Numbered from the stretch's first letter, positions 43,732 to 52,646 are shown. The stretch is 64,000 nt of DNA from Eubacteriales bacterium (GCA_028692105.1 JAQUYC010000003.1:1-64000); one strand, 5' to 3'. A program made the numbers and translations. Notes: a model not told the origin generated them from the sequence alone.

Positions 43732-43891
43732 AGTATTCCACTCCTCTTGTAACCGGAAGCCGAATCGTAAAAGCTGTTTCTCCTCCAACTTCACTTTCCA
43801 CAGTAATACTTCCGTTAAATTTGCTTATTTCATTATATACGATATAAAGTCCGAGCCCAGCGCCGTTGTTTATTAACCATATCAGAGGTAA
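43724..43891 (-). pseudogene. C-terminal remnant of a sensor histidine kinase
   Basis: Read on the minus strand, the frame ending at 43724 encodes NNGAGLGLYIVYNEISKF followed by NGSITVESEVGGETAF and TIRLPV. This is the G2 box and last strands of a histidine kinase ATPase domain. The frame is closed upstream by a stop at 43892-43894 and has no start codon. No DHp or N-box sequence is visible in the preceding 240 bases. The fragment overlaps the regulator start by eight bases, which is the normal junction of an intact kinase-regulator operon. It is therefore a deletion relic. Confidence 0.85.
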
Positions 43892-44037
43892 TTATACATT
43901 CGAAAATAGACAAATTAGATATGCATATAATGTAGATATTATATCATAATGAGTGTGTCTCGACAACGTATTTCAAGCGTATCTCAAGCTGACGGACATG
44001 AGTTTGAAGATGCAAAGACCATGTATTTGAAGATATC

Positions 44038-44065
44038 TTGACACGTTGTATCTGCAAATGATAGT
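44038..44065 (+). promoter_or_regulatory. Probable promoter of the cobalamin-riboswitch transcript
   Basis: TTGACA at 44038-44043 and GATAGT at 44060-44065 with 16-base spacing. It lies about 75 bases before the riboswitch aptamer. The -10 is only a four-of-six match. Confidence 0.5.
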
Positions 44066-44139
44066 ATGTAGCTAACAAAATCGAATAAACGTTTTATGTT
44101 CGGCTCATCCATGATGTTTTTGTCTGATTCTTAAGAATC

Positions 44140-44330
44140 CGGAGACATGATGTTATGGTTGAACCGCTGAGAGGGAAACAGGTGAGAGTCCTGTGCGGTC
44201 CCGCCGCTGTAAGCGAGGAGTTCTTCCATAGCATGTATTTGCGCAAATCACATGCGCCACTGAGCGAAAGCCCGGGAAGGTTTGTAAAGAATGATGATTC
44301 GTGAGCCAGAAGACCTGCATAAAATTTAAA
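44140..44330 (+). ncRNA. Cobalamin (adenosylcobalamin) riboswitch
   Basis: The conserved core is easy to read: GAGAGGGAAACAGGTGAGAG (44169-44188), then the TCCTGTGCGGTCCCGCCGCTGTAA block (split by segments 44189-44212), the CACTGAGCGAAAGCCCGGGAAGG arm (44258-44280) and the B12 box GAGCCAGAAGACCTGC at 44303-44318. These are the hallmark elements of the cobalamin aptamer. A terminator follows at 44395-44424, so ligand binding should stop transcription of the downstream surface-protein and ECF genes when B12 is plentiful. Confidence 0.96.
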
Positions 44331-44394
44331 AAAGATTCCGACGGGTGATCGGCAAGCTTTAATTTAGTATTTAATAACATACAGAAGAATACGG

Positions 44395-44424
44395 AGCTGT
44401 AGCAATGCTGCAGCTTTTGTTTTT
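44395..44424 (+). terminator. Riboswitch-controlled intrinsic terminator
   Basis: AGCTGTAGC (44395-44403), loop AAT, GCTGCAGCT (44407-44415) with one G-U pair, then TTTGTTTTT. It is about 75 bases after the B12 box and about 125 bases before the first gene, as expected for a transcriptional OFF switch. Confidence 0.88.
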
Positions 44425-44551
44425 GAACGAATTGCTATTCTGTTACCAGCTCGCCCGATTTGCATAGTAAATGCCATCGAATAAAACTCAAATTGACATC
44501 TGCCAAATCTTTCGGCAAATCCCAGTATTACTTAGAAAGTGAGGAACAAAA

Positions 44552-47500
44552 ATGAATACAAAATACAGATTACAGAGAAAAGTGACAGCATTCCTGCTGG
44601 TGATGGCGATGCTTTGCGGAAGCATGGGCTTAAACGGGTTGGGGATACCGGTTAACATCGCTTACGCTGAATCGGGGTCTCCTTCCGGGGGCTCTGTGTA
44701 TGACATTTCAGCTGATGTTGAAAATATAATTAGCGGAATAAGGGATGCAGGTGATGTCCATGCATCATCCTATTATACGGACGACTGGGTGTTAGGCATG
44801 GCAGCGGCCGGACTGCCCCTTACAGCTGATGAAAAAACTAAATATCTATCAAATGTACTTAATATTGCAGCAGCCGGTAGCGCAGCCGCAAAAGCAAAGT
44901 CAGCAATAGCCTTAACAGCTTTAAATATTGATGCGAGATATATCGCCAATAAGAACGGCGGAGAGAATATCAACCTTATAAATGAAATAGCATTCTTTAA
45001 TGACCCTATTGATCCGATTTACGGAGCACCGTTTATATTATCTCTTTATGATCTGCATAATTATGAAATACCAACCGGTGCCGCGATAACAAGAGAAAGC
45101 CTGATAGATAACATTATCAATGCACAGGAACCTGAAGGTTCATGGACTGATGATTGGGGTTCAGATGCTACCGGGATGGCCTTGCCGTCTTTAGCGCCAT
45201 ATTATAATGCAAATACGGAAACAAACGGAATAAGCGCCCCATCATGCGCTGCTATCACGACAGCAATAAATGATGCATTAAATTATCTGTCTGCTTTACA
45301 AGGGATAGACGGAGGATTTCCGGGCTTTATGGGCATGCCGGATTCCAATACTATGAGTACAAATATAGTGGGAATAAACGCTCTAAGATTGAATCCGCAT
45401 ACAGATACCAGATTTATAAAAAACGGAAATAGCGCAATGCAGAAGCTGCTTTCCTATAGAACAAGTGATGATAAGCTTGGTTGGATGGACAATATGGCTG
45501 CTAACGATTATGCTTGTCAGCAGGGCTTAGGGGCACTTGCAACTTATCAAAATCTAAGTAATGCCAGAAGCAGTAATTTATATCAATTTACAAAGGAAAC
45601 CACGCCTTATACAAGCTGGCCTGACGCAAACTTGCTGACAGGCATAAGGGTCACTGCACCGACACAGACGGAGTACAGCTATGATGCTGCGAAAACGAAT
45701 GATACAGTCAACACTGAAGGGATGACCGTAACAGCAGTCTACAACGGAGACGCGGCAAACACAACAGGTGTTGCAATCACAAACTGCGTTGTTTCGAATA
45801 TCGACCGGGCGAAGCCGGGCACCCAAGCTGTGACCGTATCGTATCAAGGCTATACAGCCAACTTCATAGTAACTGTGAAAAACAGCGATACAACTGTTCC
45901 ATTGAAAGACACGGCAAATGTTAAAGTAAGAACTAACAACAGTACGATAGCCTCTTCCGCTTCAATGTTGATTGAGGCAGGAAAGACAAGCGCACTGGAT
46001 GTGTTGAAGATGTTATTGGACGCTGAAGGCATAAACTATGTTATCAAGCAAAATGGATATGTTTCGGAAATAAATGGATTGGGTGAGTTTGATCAAGGTT
46101 CAAACTCCGGATGGCTTTATTCTGTAAACGGGACTCCGCCTTCTACAACTTCGGCTAAAGATTATATTCTTCAAAATGGAGATTCAATCGTTTGGTACTA
46201 TACCTTGGATTTCACTAAGGATAAGAGCAGCAGCAACTGGAAGGAAGAAAAGACCGATGCTGAATCTGCAGCGGGAACCGCTAAAGAAACTGCGGCCATA
46301 ACGGTAACATCAAGAATTGACAGCAGCGGCAAGGCCTTTGCATCTGTTTCAGCAAAGGAAGTTACAATAGCAATAGACGCAGCATTACAGGGAGCAGCCA
46401 CCGGAGTTAGGGTTATGGCTCACATGACAGTGGAGGGAGCAGATAATGCCGCATCCGTTGAGATGACGATACCCGGCTCTGTGCTAAAGGCATTTAACAC
46501 AAAGACGGACGGAGTTACGATAAAAATGCCTGTTGCCGCTATTAGCCTTGATACAGGTACGCTTAATACATTAGCGGCTGAAGCAGGCGGCGATATAAAA
46601 ATTACCGTAGCAAAGCTTGATTCGGCTGACATACAAAACTTGAGCGAGGAAGTAAAAGCCGAGATAGGGGGTAGACCGGTATATGATTTTTCGATCATGA
46701 GCGGCGGCAGGAATATCTCAGAGTTTGACGGAAAAATTACATTAACTGTGCCATACACCGCATCGCCTCAGGAAATAAGCGATGGACTTGTGATATACTT
46801 TTTAAAGGATGACGGAAGCCTAAAAGTTGTGAGAGATTGTATCTATGATGCAGATACCGGTACAATGACGTTTACGACAAAGCATTTTTCAAAATATGCC
46901 TTGGGCTATAATGCATTGGGCTTTAATGACACTGAATCTCATTGGGCGAAAAACGACATTGCATATCTTGCTTCGAGAGGGATAGTTAACGGTACTTCGG
47001 AAACAACCTTTTCGCCCGATTATAACGTAACAAGAGCCCAATTTGTACAAATACTCGCAAACCTAACAGGAAGTGATACAGACAGCATTCAGAGCGGTAA
47101 AGGGACATCGTTTATTGATGTACCGAAAACTGCATGGTATTCAAAAGCAGTTGAATGGGCTGCTGAGGAGGAAATTGTAAAAGGTATTGAAAATAATGAC
47201 GGCTGTATAAGCTTCCGGCCAAACACAAATATCTCCAGACAGGACATGTCTATCTTGATTTTAAGATTTACTGAAAAATATGAAGGATACGATATTGCAA
47301 AAATCAGAGAAGCGTCAGTTTTTTCGGATGAAGATGAAATAGCGGCTTATGCAAAAGAAGCAGTTTTGCAATTGCAGCAGGCGGGATTGATCAATGGGAA
47401 AACCGCAAGTACATTTGAGCCAAAAGACTATGCAACAAGAGCAGAAAGCGCAAAAATGATTGCAATGATGCTCCGGAATTCCCTGAAGGCCACAACTGTC

Positions 47501-48430
47501 GTGGTTGAAAATGATGAACTGCAAACGAAACATATTGATGTATCAAACGATATTGGTCGAGCAAGCCGGTATCTTGTAAAAACAGTTTCAAATCCGATGA
47601 TTTCCGCTGTTGGCGGTGAATGGACAATTCTTGGATTAGCTAGATCAGGGGTCGAAACGCCTGAAGACTACTATGAACGATACTACGAAAATGTGGTATC
47701 AGAATTAAAATTAAAGAGCGGGAATCTGACGAAAGTAAAGTATTCCGAGTATTCCAGGCTTATTCTGGCACTGACGGCCATAGGCAGGGACGTAACGAAT
47801 GTGGGAGGCTATAATCTGACGGAGAAGCTATCGGATTATAACAATGTCATCAAACAGGGGATCAATGGACCGATATTCGCACTGCTTGCATTGGATAGCG
47901 GCGACTATGAGATTCCTCAGGCCGCAAGCGTAACGGTACAGACAACGAGAGAATTGCTGATAGATTATATCTTGAAAAAGGAAATAACAGATGCAGCCGG
48001 TGTAAAAGGAGGTTTTTCCCTTTCTGATGGCACCCCGGATGCAGATATAACAGGGATGTCGCTCCAGGCACTTGCAAAGTATAAAAGCATGCCGGAAGTA
48101 AAAGCCGCTATCGATAGGGGACTTGAGGCTTTAAACCGCATGCAGTCTGCAGATGGAAGCTTTAAAACTGCCGGAACAGAAAACTCGGAAAGCATTGTTC
48201 AGGCGATAGTGGCAAAATCCATGCTGGGAGTTGATGCTGCCAATAATGTAGATGCATTGATGAAATACTGCAATAAAGACGGAAGCATCAGGCATACAAT
48301 TGCAGGAGGAGCGGACTTGATGGCAACGGAACAGGGTCTGTATGCCCTTGCCGCATATGAACGGTATATCAACAGCAAAAATTCTCTGTATGACATGGCA
48401 GATTCGCAGACAGTCAGTGAGGATATGTAG
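44552..48430 (+). CDS. Surface transcobalamin-like SLH protein (toroid-Big-DUF4430-SLH-toroid)
   Basis: A 1292-residue secreted protein. Order: signal peptide (cleavage near AYA-E40); alpha/alpha-toroid region 1 (about 48-345, with helical repeats such as ALNYLSALQGIDGGFPGF); a bacterial Ig-like domain (361-444); a DUF4430 domain (455-552, with SGWLYSVNG and DSIVWYYTLDF); a beta-rich region (565-785); three SLH domains (790-980, FNDTESHWAKNDI, FIDVPKTAWYSKAV, FSDEDEIAAYAKEA); and toroid region 2 (about 993-1275). DUF4430 is the transcobalamin-like C-terminal fold, and the toroid matches the transcobalamin alpha-domain type. The cobalamin riboswitch upstream and ECF genes downstream point to B12 capture at the cell wall. 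Ligand binding itself is inferred. Confidence 0.85.
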   Translation: MNTKYRLQRKVTAFLLVMAMLCGSMGLNGLGIPVNIAYAESGSPSGGSVYDISADVENIISGIRDAGDVHASSYYTDDWVLGMAAAGLPLTADEKTKYLSNVLNIAAAGSAAAKAKSAIALTALNIDARYIANKNGGENINLINEIAFFNDPIDPIYGAPFILSLYDLHNYEIPTGAAITRESLIDNIINAQEPEGSWTDDWGSDATGMALPSLAPYYNANTETNGISAPSCAAITTAINDALNYLSALQGIDGGFPGFMGMPDSNTMSTNIVGINALRLNPHTDTRFIKNGNSAMQKLLSYRTSDDKLGWMDNMAANDYACQQGLGALATYQNLSNARSSNLYQFTKETTPYTSWPDANLLTGIRVTAPTQTEYSYDAAKTNDTVNTEGMTVTAVYNGDAANTTGVAITNCVVSNIDRAKPGTQAVTVSYQGYTANFIVTVKNSDTTVPLKDTANVKVRTNNSTIASSASMLIEAGKTSALDVLKMLLDAEGINYVIKQNGYVSEINGLGEFDQGSNSGWLYSVNGTPPSTTSAKDYILQNGDSIVWYYTLDFTKDKSSSNWKEEKTDAESAAGTAKETAAITVTSRIDSSGKAFASVSAKEVTIAIDAALQGAATGVRVMAHMTVEGADNAASVEMTIPGSVLKAFNTKTDGVTIKMPVAAISLDTGTLNTLAAEAGGDIKITVAKLDSADIQNLSEEVKAEIGGRPVYDFSIMSGGRNISEFDGKITLTVPYTASPQEISDGLVIYFLKDDGSLKVVRDCIYDADTGTMTFTTKHFSKYALGYNALGFNDTESHWAKNDIAYLASRGIVNGTSETTFSPDYNVTRAQFVQILANLTGSDTDSIQSGKGTSFIDVPKTAWYSKAVEWAAEEEIVKGIENNDGCISFRPNTNISRQDMSILILRFTEKYEGYDIAKIREASVFSDEDEIAAYAKEAVLQLQQAGLINGKTASTFEPKDYATRAESAKMIAMMLRNSLKATTVVVENDELQTKHIDVSNDIGRASRYLVKTVSNPMISAVGGEWTILGLARSGVETPEDYYERYYENVVSELKLKSGNLTKVKYSEYSRLILALTAIGRDVTNVGGYNLTEKLSDYNNVIKQGINGPIFALLALDSGDYEIPQAASVTVQTTRELLIDYILKKEITDAAGVKGGFSLSDGTPDADITGMSLQALAKYKSMPEVKAAIDRGLEALNRMQSADGSFKTAGTENSESIVQAIVAKSMLGVDAANNVDALMKYCNKDGSIRHTIAGGADLMATEQGLYALAAYERYINSKNSLYDMADSQTVSEDM

Positions 48431-48440
48431 GTGAGTGTTA

Positions 48441-49160
48441 ATGAATAAGTGTTTAAAAATATTATTGGTTCTGCTTGTTTGCATAGTCGTGTTTTCAGGG
48501 TGTGCTGACAATCAGGATGTACCATCCGAATCCGGGTATGCCATAAATCAGGGCAGTCCTGAGGAATCAGAAGATATAATGGCTAAAGATGATTTGCCTG
48601 GAGTTCAGGATGAAGATAAGCAGGGCAGTTCTGCTGTTTCAAAACATCCTGATAAAGACAAGCAGGGCAGTTCTTCCAAATCGAGCTATACTGATGAAGA
48701 TACGGGTAAATCAACTGCAGCCGCAACTTCACCTTATTATTGTACCTTATTGATCACCTGCAGCACCATATTTGATAATATGGATGATTTTGATCAATCA
48801 AAACTCGAAGTCCTTCCGGAAGACGGCATCGTTTATACTGCTGAAAAGGTTGAATTCCACGAAGGAGACAGTGCTTTTGACGTTTTGCTACGAGAAACAA
48901 GAGCAGGAAATATACACATGGAATTTGTCAATACACCCATTTATAACAGTGCGTATATTGAAGGCATAAATAATATCTATGAGTTTGATGCCGGACCTCT
49001 CTCCGGATGGATGTACAGAGTCAATGAAAAGTTCCCGAATTACGGCAGCAGCAGATATCAGCTTGTAGATGGAGATCGGGTAGAATGGATCTATACTTGT
49101 AATCTGGGACGCGATATCGGCGGAGACTGGAATGCACAAAACGGCGGGGAGAATCAATAA
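48441..49160 (+). CDS. DUF4430 (transcobalamin-like) lipoprotein
   Basis: A 239-residue lipoprotein. The signal ends with lipobox VVFSGC, followed by a disordered Ser/Asp/Lys-rich linker (two DKQGSS units) of about 75 residues. The C-terminal domain (about 115-239) is DUF4430: an introductory strand YYCTLLITCSTIF, EGDSAFDVLLRETR, INNIYEFDAGPLSGWMYRVNEKFP and DGDRVEWIYTCNLG. It would be tethered to the membrane outside the cell, well placed to pass a ligand from the SLH protein to the ECF transporter encoded next. The start at 48441 has AGGTGAG upstream; a GTG six bases earlier is less likely. Confidence 0.85.
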   Translation: MNKCLKILLVLLVCIVVFSGCADNQDVPSESGYAINQGSPEESEDIMAKDDLPGVQDEDKQGSSAVSKHPDKDKQGSSSKSSYTDEDTGKSTAAATSPYYCTLLITCSTIFDNMDDFDQSKLEVLPEDGIVYTAEKVEFHEGDSAFDVLLRETRAGNIHMEFVNTPIYNSAYIEGINNIYEFDAGPLSGWMYRVNEKFPNYGSSRYQLVDGDRVEWIYTCNLGRDIGGDWNAQNGGENQ

Positions 49161-49162
49161 AC

Positions 49163-50050
49163 ATGAAGAGTATATTTGCAGCATATCATCCAGCAGTAAA
49201 TTTTACCTTTTTTTGCGCCGTTATAATAGGCAGCATGTTTTTTATGCACCCGGTTTTGCTTTGCATTTCCTGGTCAGCGGCTTTTTTATACTCAATTTAT
49301 CTGAATGGCAGAAAGGCGTTAAGATTCAATATTGTCTTCGTATTGCCGACAATGATAATAATATCTTTGATAAATCCGCTGTTCAACCACAGAGGCATGA
49401 CCATTTTAGGTTATATAAGAGACAATCCCATAACCCTCGAATCGATATATTACGGTATTTGCACAGGGCTGATGTTTGGAGCAATCATACTTTGGTTTTC
49501 GTGCTACAATGCAATTATGACATCGGATAAAATTATCTGCCTGTTTGGCCGGATCGTGCCGGCAATGTCACTTATTTTCTCTATGGTTCTAAGATTCGTA
49601 CCCAAATTTAAGACACAGATCATTACGATATCAAATGCACAGAAATGCATCGGGAGGGATGTGAGCAACGGCTCATATAAGGAACGAATCCGCCATGGCA
49701 TCAAGATACTGTCGATCATGGTCTCCTGGGCTCTGGAGAATGCAATAGAAACTGCAGATTCCATGAAATCAAGAGGATATGGATTAAAAGGGCGAACCAG
49801 CTTTTCGATATTCAGATTCTATGCGAGAGACAAGGGACTCTTAATGATCATGACAGTTTTCATCACAGTCATATCTATTGGAGCTGCAGCAGGTGTGACA
49901 AACATTCAGTATTTCCCATCAATAAAGATCGGAGAGATTACCGGATTCGGTATCTTCGTCTATACGGCATATTTTCTGTTATGCTTTATACCAGTGATAC
50001 TGGACGTCATGGAGGAAATAAAATGGCATTATTTTCGATCCGGGATTTAA
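49163..50050 (+). CDS. ecfT: ECF transporter transmembrane component T
   Basis: A 295-residue membrane protein of the EcfT/CbiQ family that couples the S component to the ATPases. It has about six hydrophobic segments and a cytoplasmic region with the coupling motif ETADSMKSRGYG (the second Ala-x-x-x-Arg-Gly-type signature is ISNAQKCIGRDV). It begins two bases after the lipoprotein stop and overlaps the ATPase gene by 28 bases. It belongs to a dedicated (group I) ECF operon. Confidence 0.88.
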   Translation: MKSIFAAYHPAVNFTFFCAVIIGSMFFMHPVLLCISWSAAFLYSIYLNGRKALRFNIVFVLPTMIIISLINPLFNHRGMTILGYIRDNPITLESIYYGICTGLMFGAIILWFSCYNAIMTSDKIICLFGRIVPAMSLIFSMVLRFVPKFKTQIITISNAQKCIGRDVSNGSYKERIRHGIKILSIMVSWALENAIETADSMKSRGYGLKGRTSFSIFRFYARDKGLLMIMTVFITVISIGAAAGVTNIQYFPSIKIGEITGFGIFVYTAYFLLCFIPVILDVMEEIKWHYFRSGI

Positions 50051-51798
50051 CATTTACCTATCCTTTGAAAGACATACCGGCAATAAAGGGGGTCAACTTA
50101 ACTGTAGAATACGGAGAATTTATTACAGTCTGCGGAAAAACAGGCTGCGGGAAAAGTACTTTACTTCGTAATCTAAAGACAGCATTGACGCCTCACGGTG
50201 CTGTGACCGGAGAAATATATTTTGATGGAAGACTCCTTTCTGAAATAGACTTACGTGAGCAAACGCAAAGAATCGGTTACGTTCTGCAAAATCCGGAAAA
50301 TCAGATAGTTACGGATAAGGTCTGGCACGAACTTGCCTTCGGACTTGAGAGCCTTGGATACGATACTCAAAGCATTCGATTAAGAGTTGCGGAAATGGCC
50401 AGTTTTTTTGGCATACAAGACTGGTTTATGAAAGATGTTTCAGAGCTTTCTGGAGGACAAAAGCAGCTTCTGAATTTAGCGGCGGTCATGGCAATGCAGC
50501 CTGATCTGCTCATATTGGACGAACCGTCATCACAGCTTGATCCTATAGCGGCAAGTAATTTTTTGGAGACAGTGAAAAAAATAAACAGTGAAATTGGCAC
50601 AACCATAATAATAACAGAACATAGACTTGAAGAAGTACTGCCTATGTCGGATCGCGCTGTTGTTTTAGACAGCGGCAGGGTAATCCTGGATAGCGCTCCC
50701 AAGAACGTGGGGGAAGAGCTATTAAAATTGAATCATGATATGTTTTTAGCCATGCCCGGTCCTATGCAGATATATGCCGGTTTGATCAAGGCTCAGAAAG
50801 AAATGGGTATAGATATTAATCCAAACGCTGATCAAAATGTTGATCCCAATATTGATCCAATTATTGATCCAAATAAGGCTGCCGGTATGAGCTGCCCCAT
50901 TACAGTAAGAGAGGGCAGAAAGTGGCTGACAGAAGTTTTTCACGCCCGAGAGATCAGGTGCCGTGATTTGGATATCGCAAAGAAAACAGAAAACGAAACG
51001 ATCATAGAACTCAGGAATGTATGGTTTAAATATAGCAGAAACCACTCGGATGCCATAAAAGGATTATCTTTAAATATTTCAGCGGGACAGATGCATTGCA
51101 TTGTAGGCGGAAACGGGACAGGGAAAACCACGGCATTAGCCTTAATCGGCGGAATTCATAAACCGTACAGAGGAAAAGTAAAGCTTATGGGAAGAGAACT
51201 GTCAAAATATACAAAGGAAGAACTATATAACGGCATTTTTGGAATCCTGCCGCAAAACCCCCAATCTCTTTTCGTCGAGAAAACGGTCGGACTTGACCTG
51301 TTTGAGGTTCTTGAAAAGAAGACCTTGAGCATAGAAGAAAAAGAAGCAAAGGTTAAAGCAGCCGCAAAACTTATGGAAATAGACGATCTTTTAAAAATGC
51401 ACCCATATGATTTAAGCGGAGGAGAGCAGCAACGGGCAGCATTGGGTAAGGTTCTGCTTTTAAAACCGAAAATAATCCTATTGGATGAACCCACCAAAGG
51501 GCTGGACAATCATTTTAAAATAAAGCTTGCCGGCATCCTCAATAAGTTATTGGAGAATGGAATCACTGTCGTGATGGTTTCACACGATATCGAATTTTGT
51601 GCAAAATACGGGGATCAGTGCTCGATGTTTTTTGACGGAAATATTATTACAACCAATACACCAAATAGATTTTTCTCCGGGAACAGCTTCTACACGACGG
51701 CAGCAAACAGGATGTCCCGGCACAAATTTAGTAATGCTGTTACCGCAAAGGATGTGATAGACATATGCATACAGAATCTGAAAACACAGGAAAGCTGA
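50023..51798 (+). CDS. Fused ECF ATPase (A-A' in one chain)
   Basis: A 591-residue protein with two complete ABC ATPase halves. Half 1: Walker A GKTGCGKST, Q-loop VLQNPENQIV, signature LSGGQKQLLNLA, Walker B LLILDEPSSQLDP, H-loop ITEHRLEEV. Half 2: Walker A GGNGTGKTT, Q-loop LPQNPQSLFV, signature LSGGEQQRAALGK, Walker B IILLDEPTKGLD, H-loop VSHDIEF. The VLQNPENQIV and QNPQSLF Q-loops are typical for ECF ATPases. The linker contains an Asp/Asn-Pro-rich stretch near residues 266-286. The start at 50023 follows GGAGG. It powers the T and S components encoded on either side. Confidence 0.93.
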   Translation: MALFSIRDLTFTYPLKDIPAIKGVNLTVEYGEFITVCGKTGCGKSTLLRNLKTALTPHGAVTGEIYFDGRLLSEIDLREQTQRIGYVLQNPENQIVTDKVWHELAFGLESLGYDTQSIRLRVAEMASFFGIQDWFMKDVSELSGGQKQLLNLAAVMAMQPDLLILDEPSSQLDPIAASNFLETVKKINSEIGTTIIITEHRLEEVLPMSDRAVVLDSGRVILDSAPKNVGEELLKLNHDMFLAMPGPMQIYAGLIKAQKEMGIDINPNADQNVDPNIDPIIDPNKAAGMSCPITVREGRKWLTEVFHAREIRCRDLDIAKKTENETIIELRNVWFKYSRNHSDAIKGLSLNISAGQMHCIVGGNGTGKTTALALIGGIHKPYRGKVKLMGRELSKYTKEELYNGIFGILPQNPQSLFVEKTVGLDLFEVLEKKTLSIEEKEAKVKAAAKLMEIDDLLKMHPYDLSGGEQQRAALGKVLLLKPKIILLDEPTKGLDNHFKIKLAGILNKLLENGITVVMVSHDIEFCAKYGDQCSMFFDGNIITTNTPNRFFSGNSFYTTAANRMSRHKFSNAVTAKDVIDICIQNLKTQES

Positions 51799-52502
51799 AT
51801 AAGAGAACGATAACGTCAGCTGTAATTATTTTAATATTTATTCCATCGACGATTTTATTCGGTGTATTCTTTCTTGATGACAGAAAGTATTTTATCGTCA
51901 GTCTTATGATCATCTGCTATGCGATGATACCGTTTTTTTTGGTCTTTGAAAGACGGAAGCCGCAAGCAAGAGAAATGATCATTATTGCGGTTTTAATAGC
52001 GATCGCCGTCGCGGGAAGAGCCGCATTTTTTATGGTACCTCAATTTAAGCCGGTCATTGCCATCGTCATAATCACTGCAGTCTGCTTTGGCGCTGAAGCT
52101 GGATTTCTGACAGGAGCCATGGCAGGGTTTGTATCGAACTTCTTTTTCGGTCAAGGCCCCTGGACCCCATGGCAGATGTTTTGCTTCGGTATCATAGGGT
52201 TTTTGGCGGGAGTACTTTCCCAAAAAGGATTTCTCAAGAGAAGCAGAAAGCAATTGTGCTTTTTCGGAGGGTTGACAACATTTTTAATATATGGGGGAAT
52301 TGTAGATCTATGGACGATATTTATGGTTACTCCCGAACCCAAAATGGAAACTGCAATCATAGTATACGGTACGGCTCTGTGGTTTAATATCATCCACTCA
52401 TCAGCTACAGTGATATTCCTATATATCCTCGCAAATCCCATGATAGAAAAATTAGAAAGAATCAAAGTCAAATACGGACTCATCGAAAAACTTCCCAAAT
52501 GA
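51765..52502 (+). CDS. cbrT: ECF transporter S component, probable cobalamin specificity
   Basis: A 245-residue membrane protein with about six segments, the usual layout of ECF substrate-binding components: AREMIIIAVLIAIAVAGRAAFF, then FKPVIAIVIITAVCFGAEAGF, GAMAGFVSNFFFGQGPWTPWQM and FCFGIIGFLAGVLS (each shown in pieces). The FFFGQGPWTPWQM stretch is common in S components. Specificity for cobalamin is inferred from the riboswitch, not from ligand residues; the symbol follows that inference. It overlaps the ATPase gene by 34 bases and is the last gene of the unit. No terminator is obvious downstream. Confidence 0.8.
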   Translation: MHTESENTGKLNKRTITSAVIILIFIPSTILFGVFFLDDRKYFIVSLMIICYAMIPFFLVFERRKPQAREMIIIAVLIAIAVAGRAAFFMVPQFKPVIAIVIITAVCFGAEAGFLTGAMAGFVSNFFFGQGPWTPWQMFCFGIIGFLAGVLSQKGFLKRSRKQLCFFGGLTTFLIYGGIVDLWTIFMVTPEPKMETAIIVYGTALWFNIIHSSATVIFLYILANPMIEKLERIKVKYGLIEKLPK

Positions 52503-52583
52503 AACCGCAATTACGCGATAATGTCTGTGGTTCACGGAAATTACAAAATATTCAATCAATTAACCATAACATCTGTGTTTATG

Positions 52584-52592
52584 TGTTATAAT
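52584..52592 (+). promoter_or_regulatory. Possible extended -10 promoter before the LigB-like gene
   Basis: TGtTATAAT (52584-52592) forms an extended -10 box about 55 bases before the next start codon. No convincing -35 box is visible, as is common for extended -10 promoters. Confidence 0.4.
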
Positions 52593-52646
52593 TAATATAT
52601 CGGTGATAATATATAGGGCAATATATGGGCAAAGGAGAGATAACAT

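Noticed and set aside
44153..44380. A 75-codon minus-strand open frame over the 44.1-44.4 kb region
   Set aside because: It lies across the cobalamin riboswitch, whose conserved elements fully explain the sequence on the plus strand.
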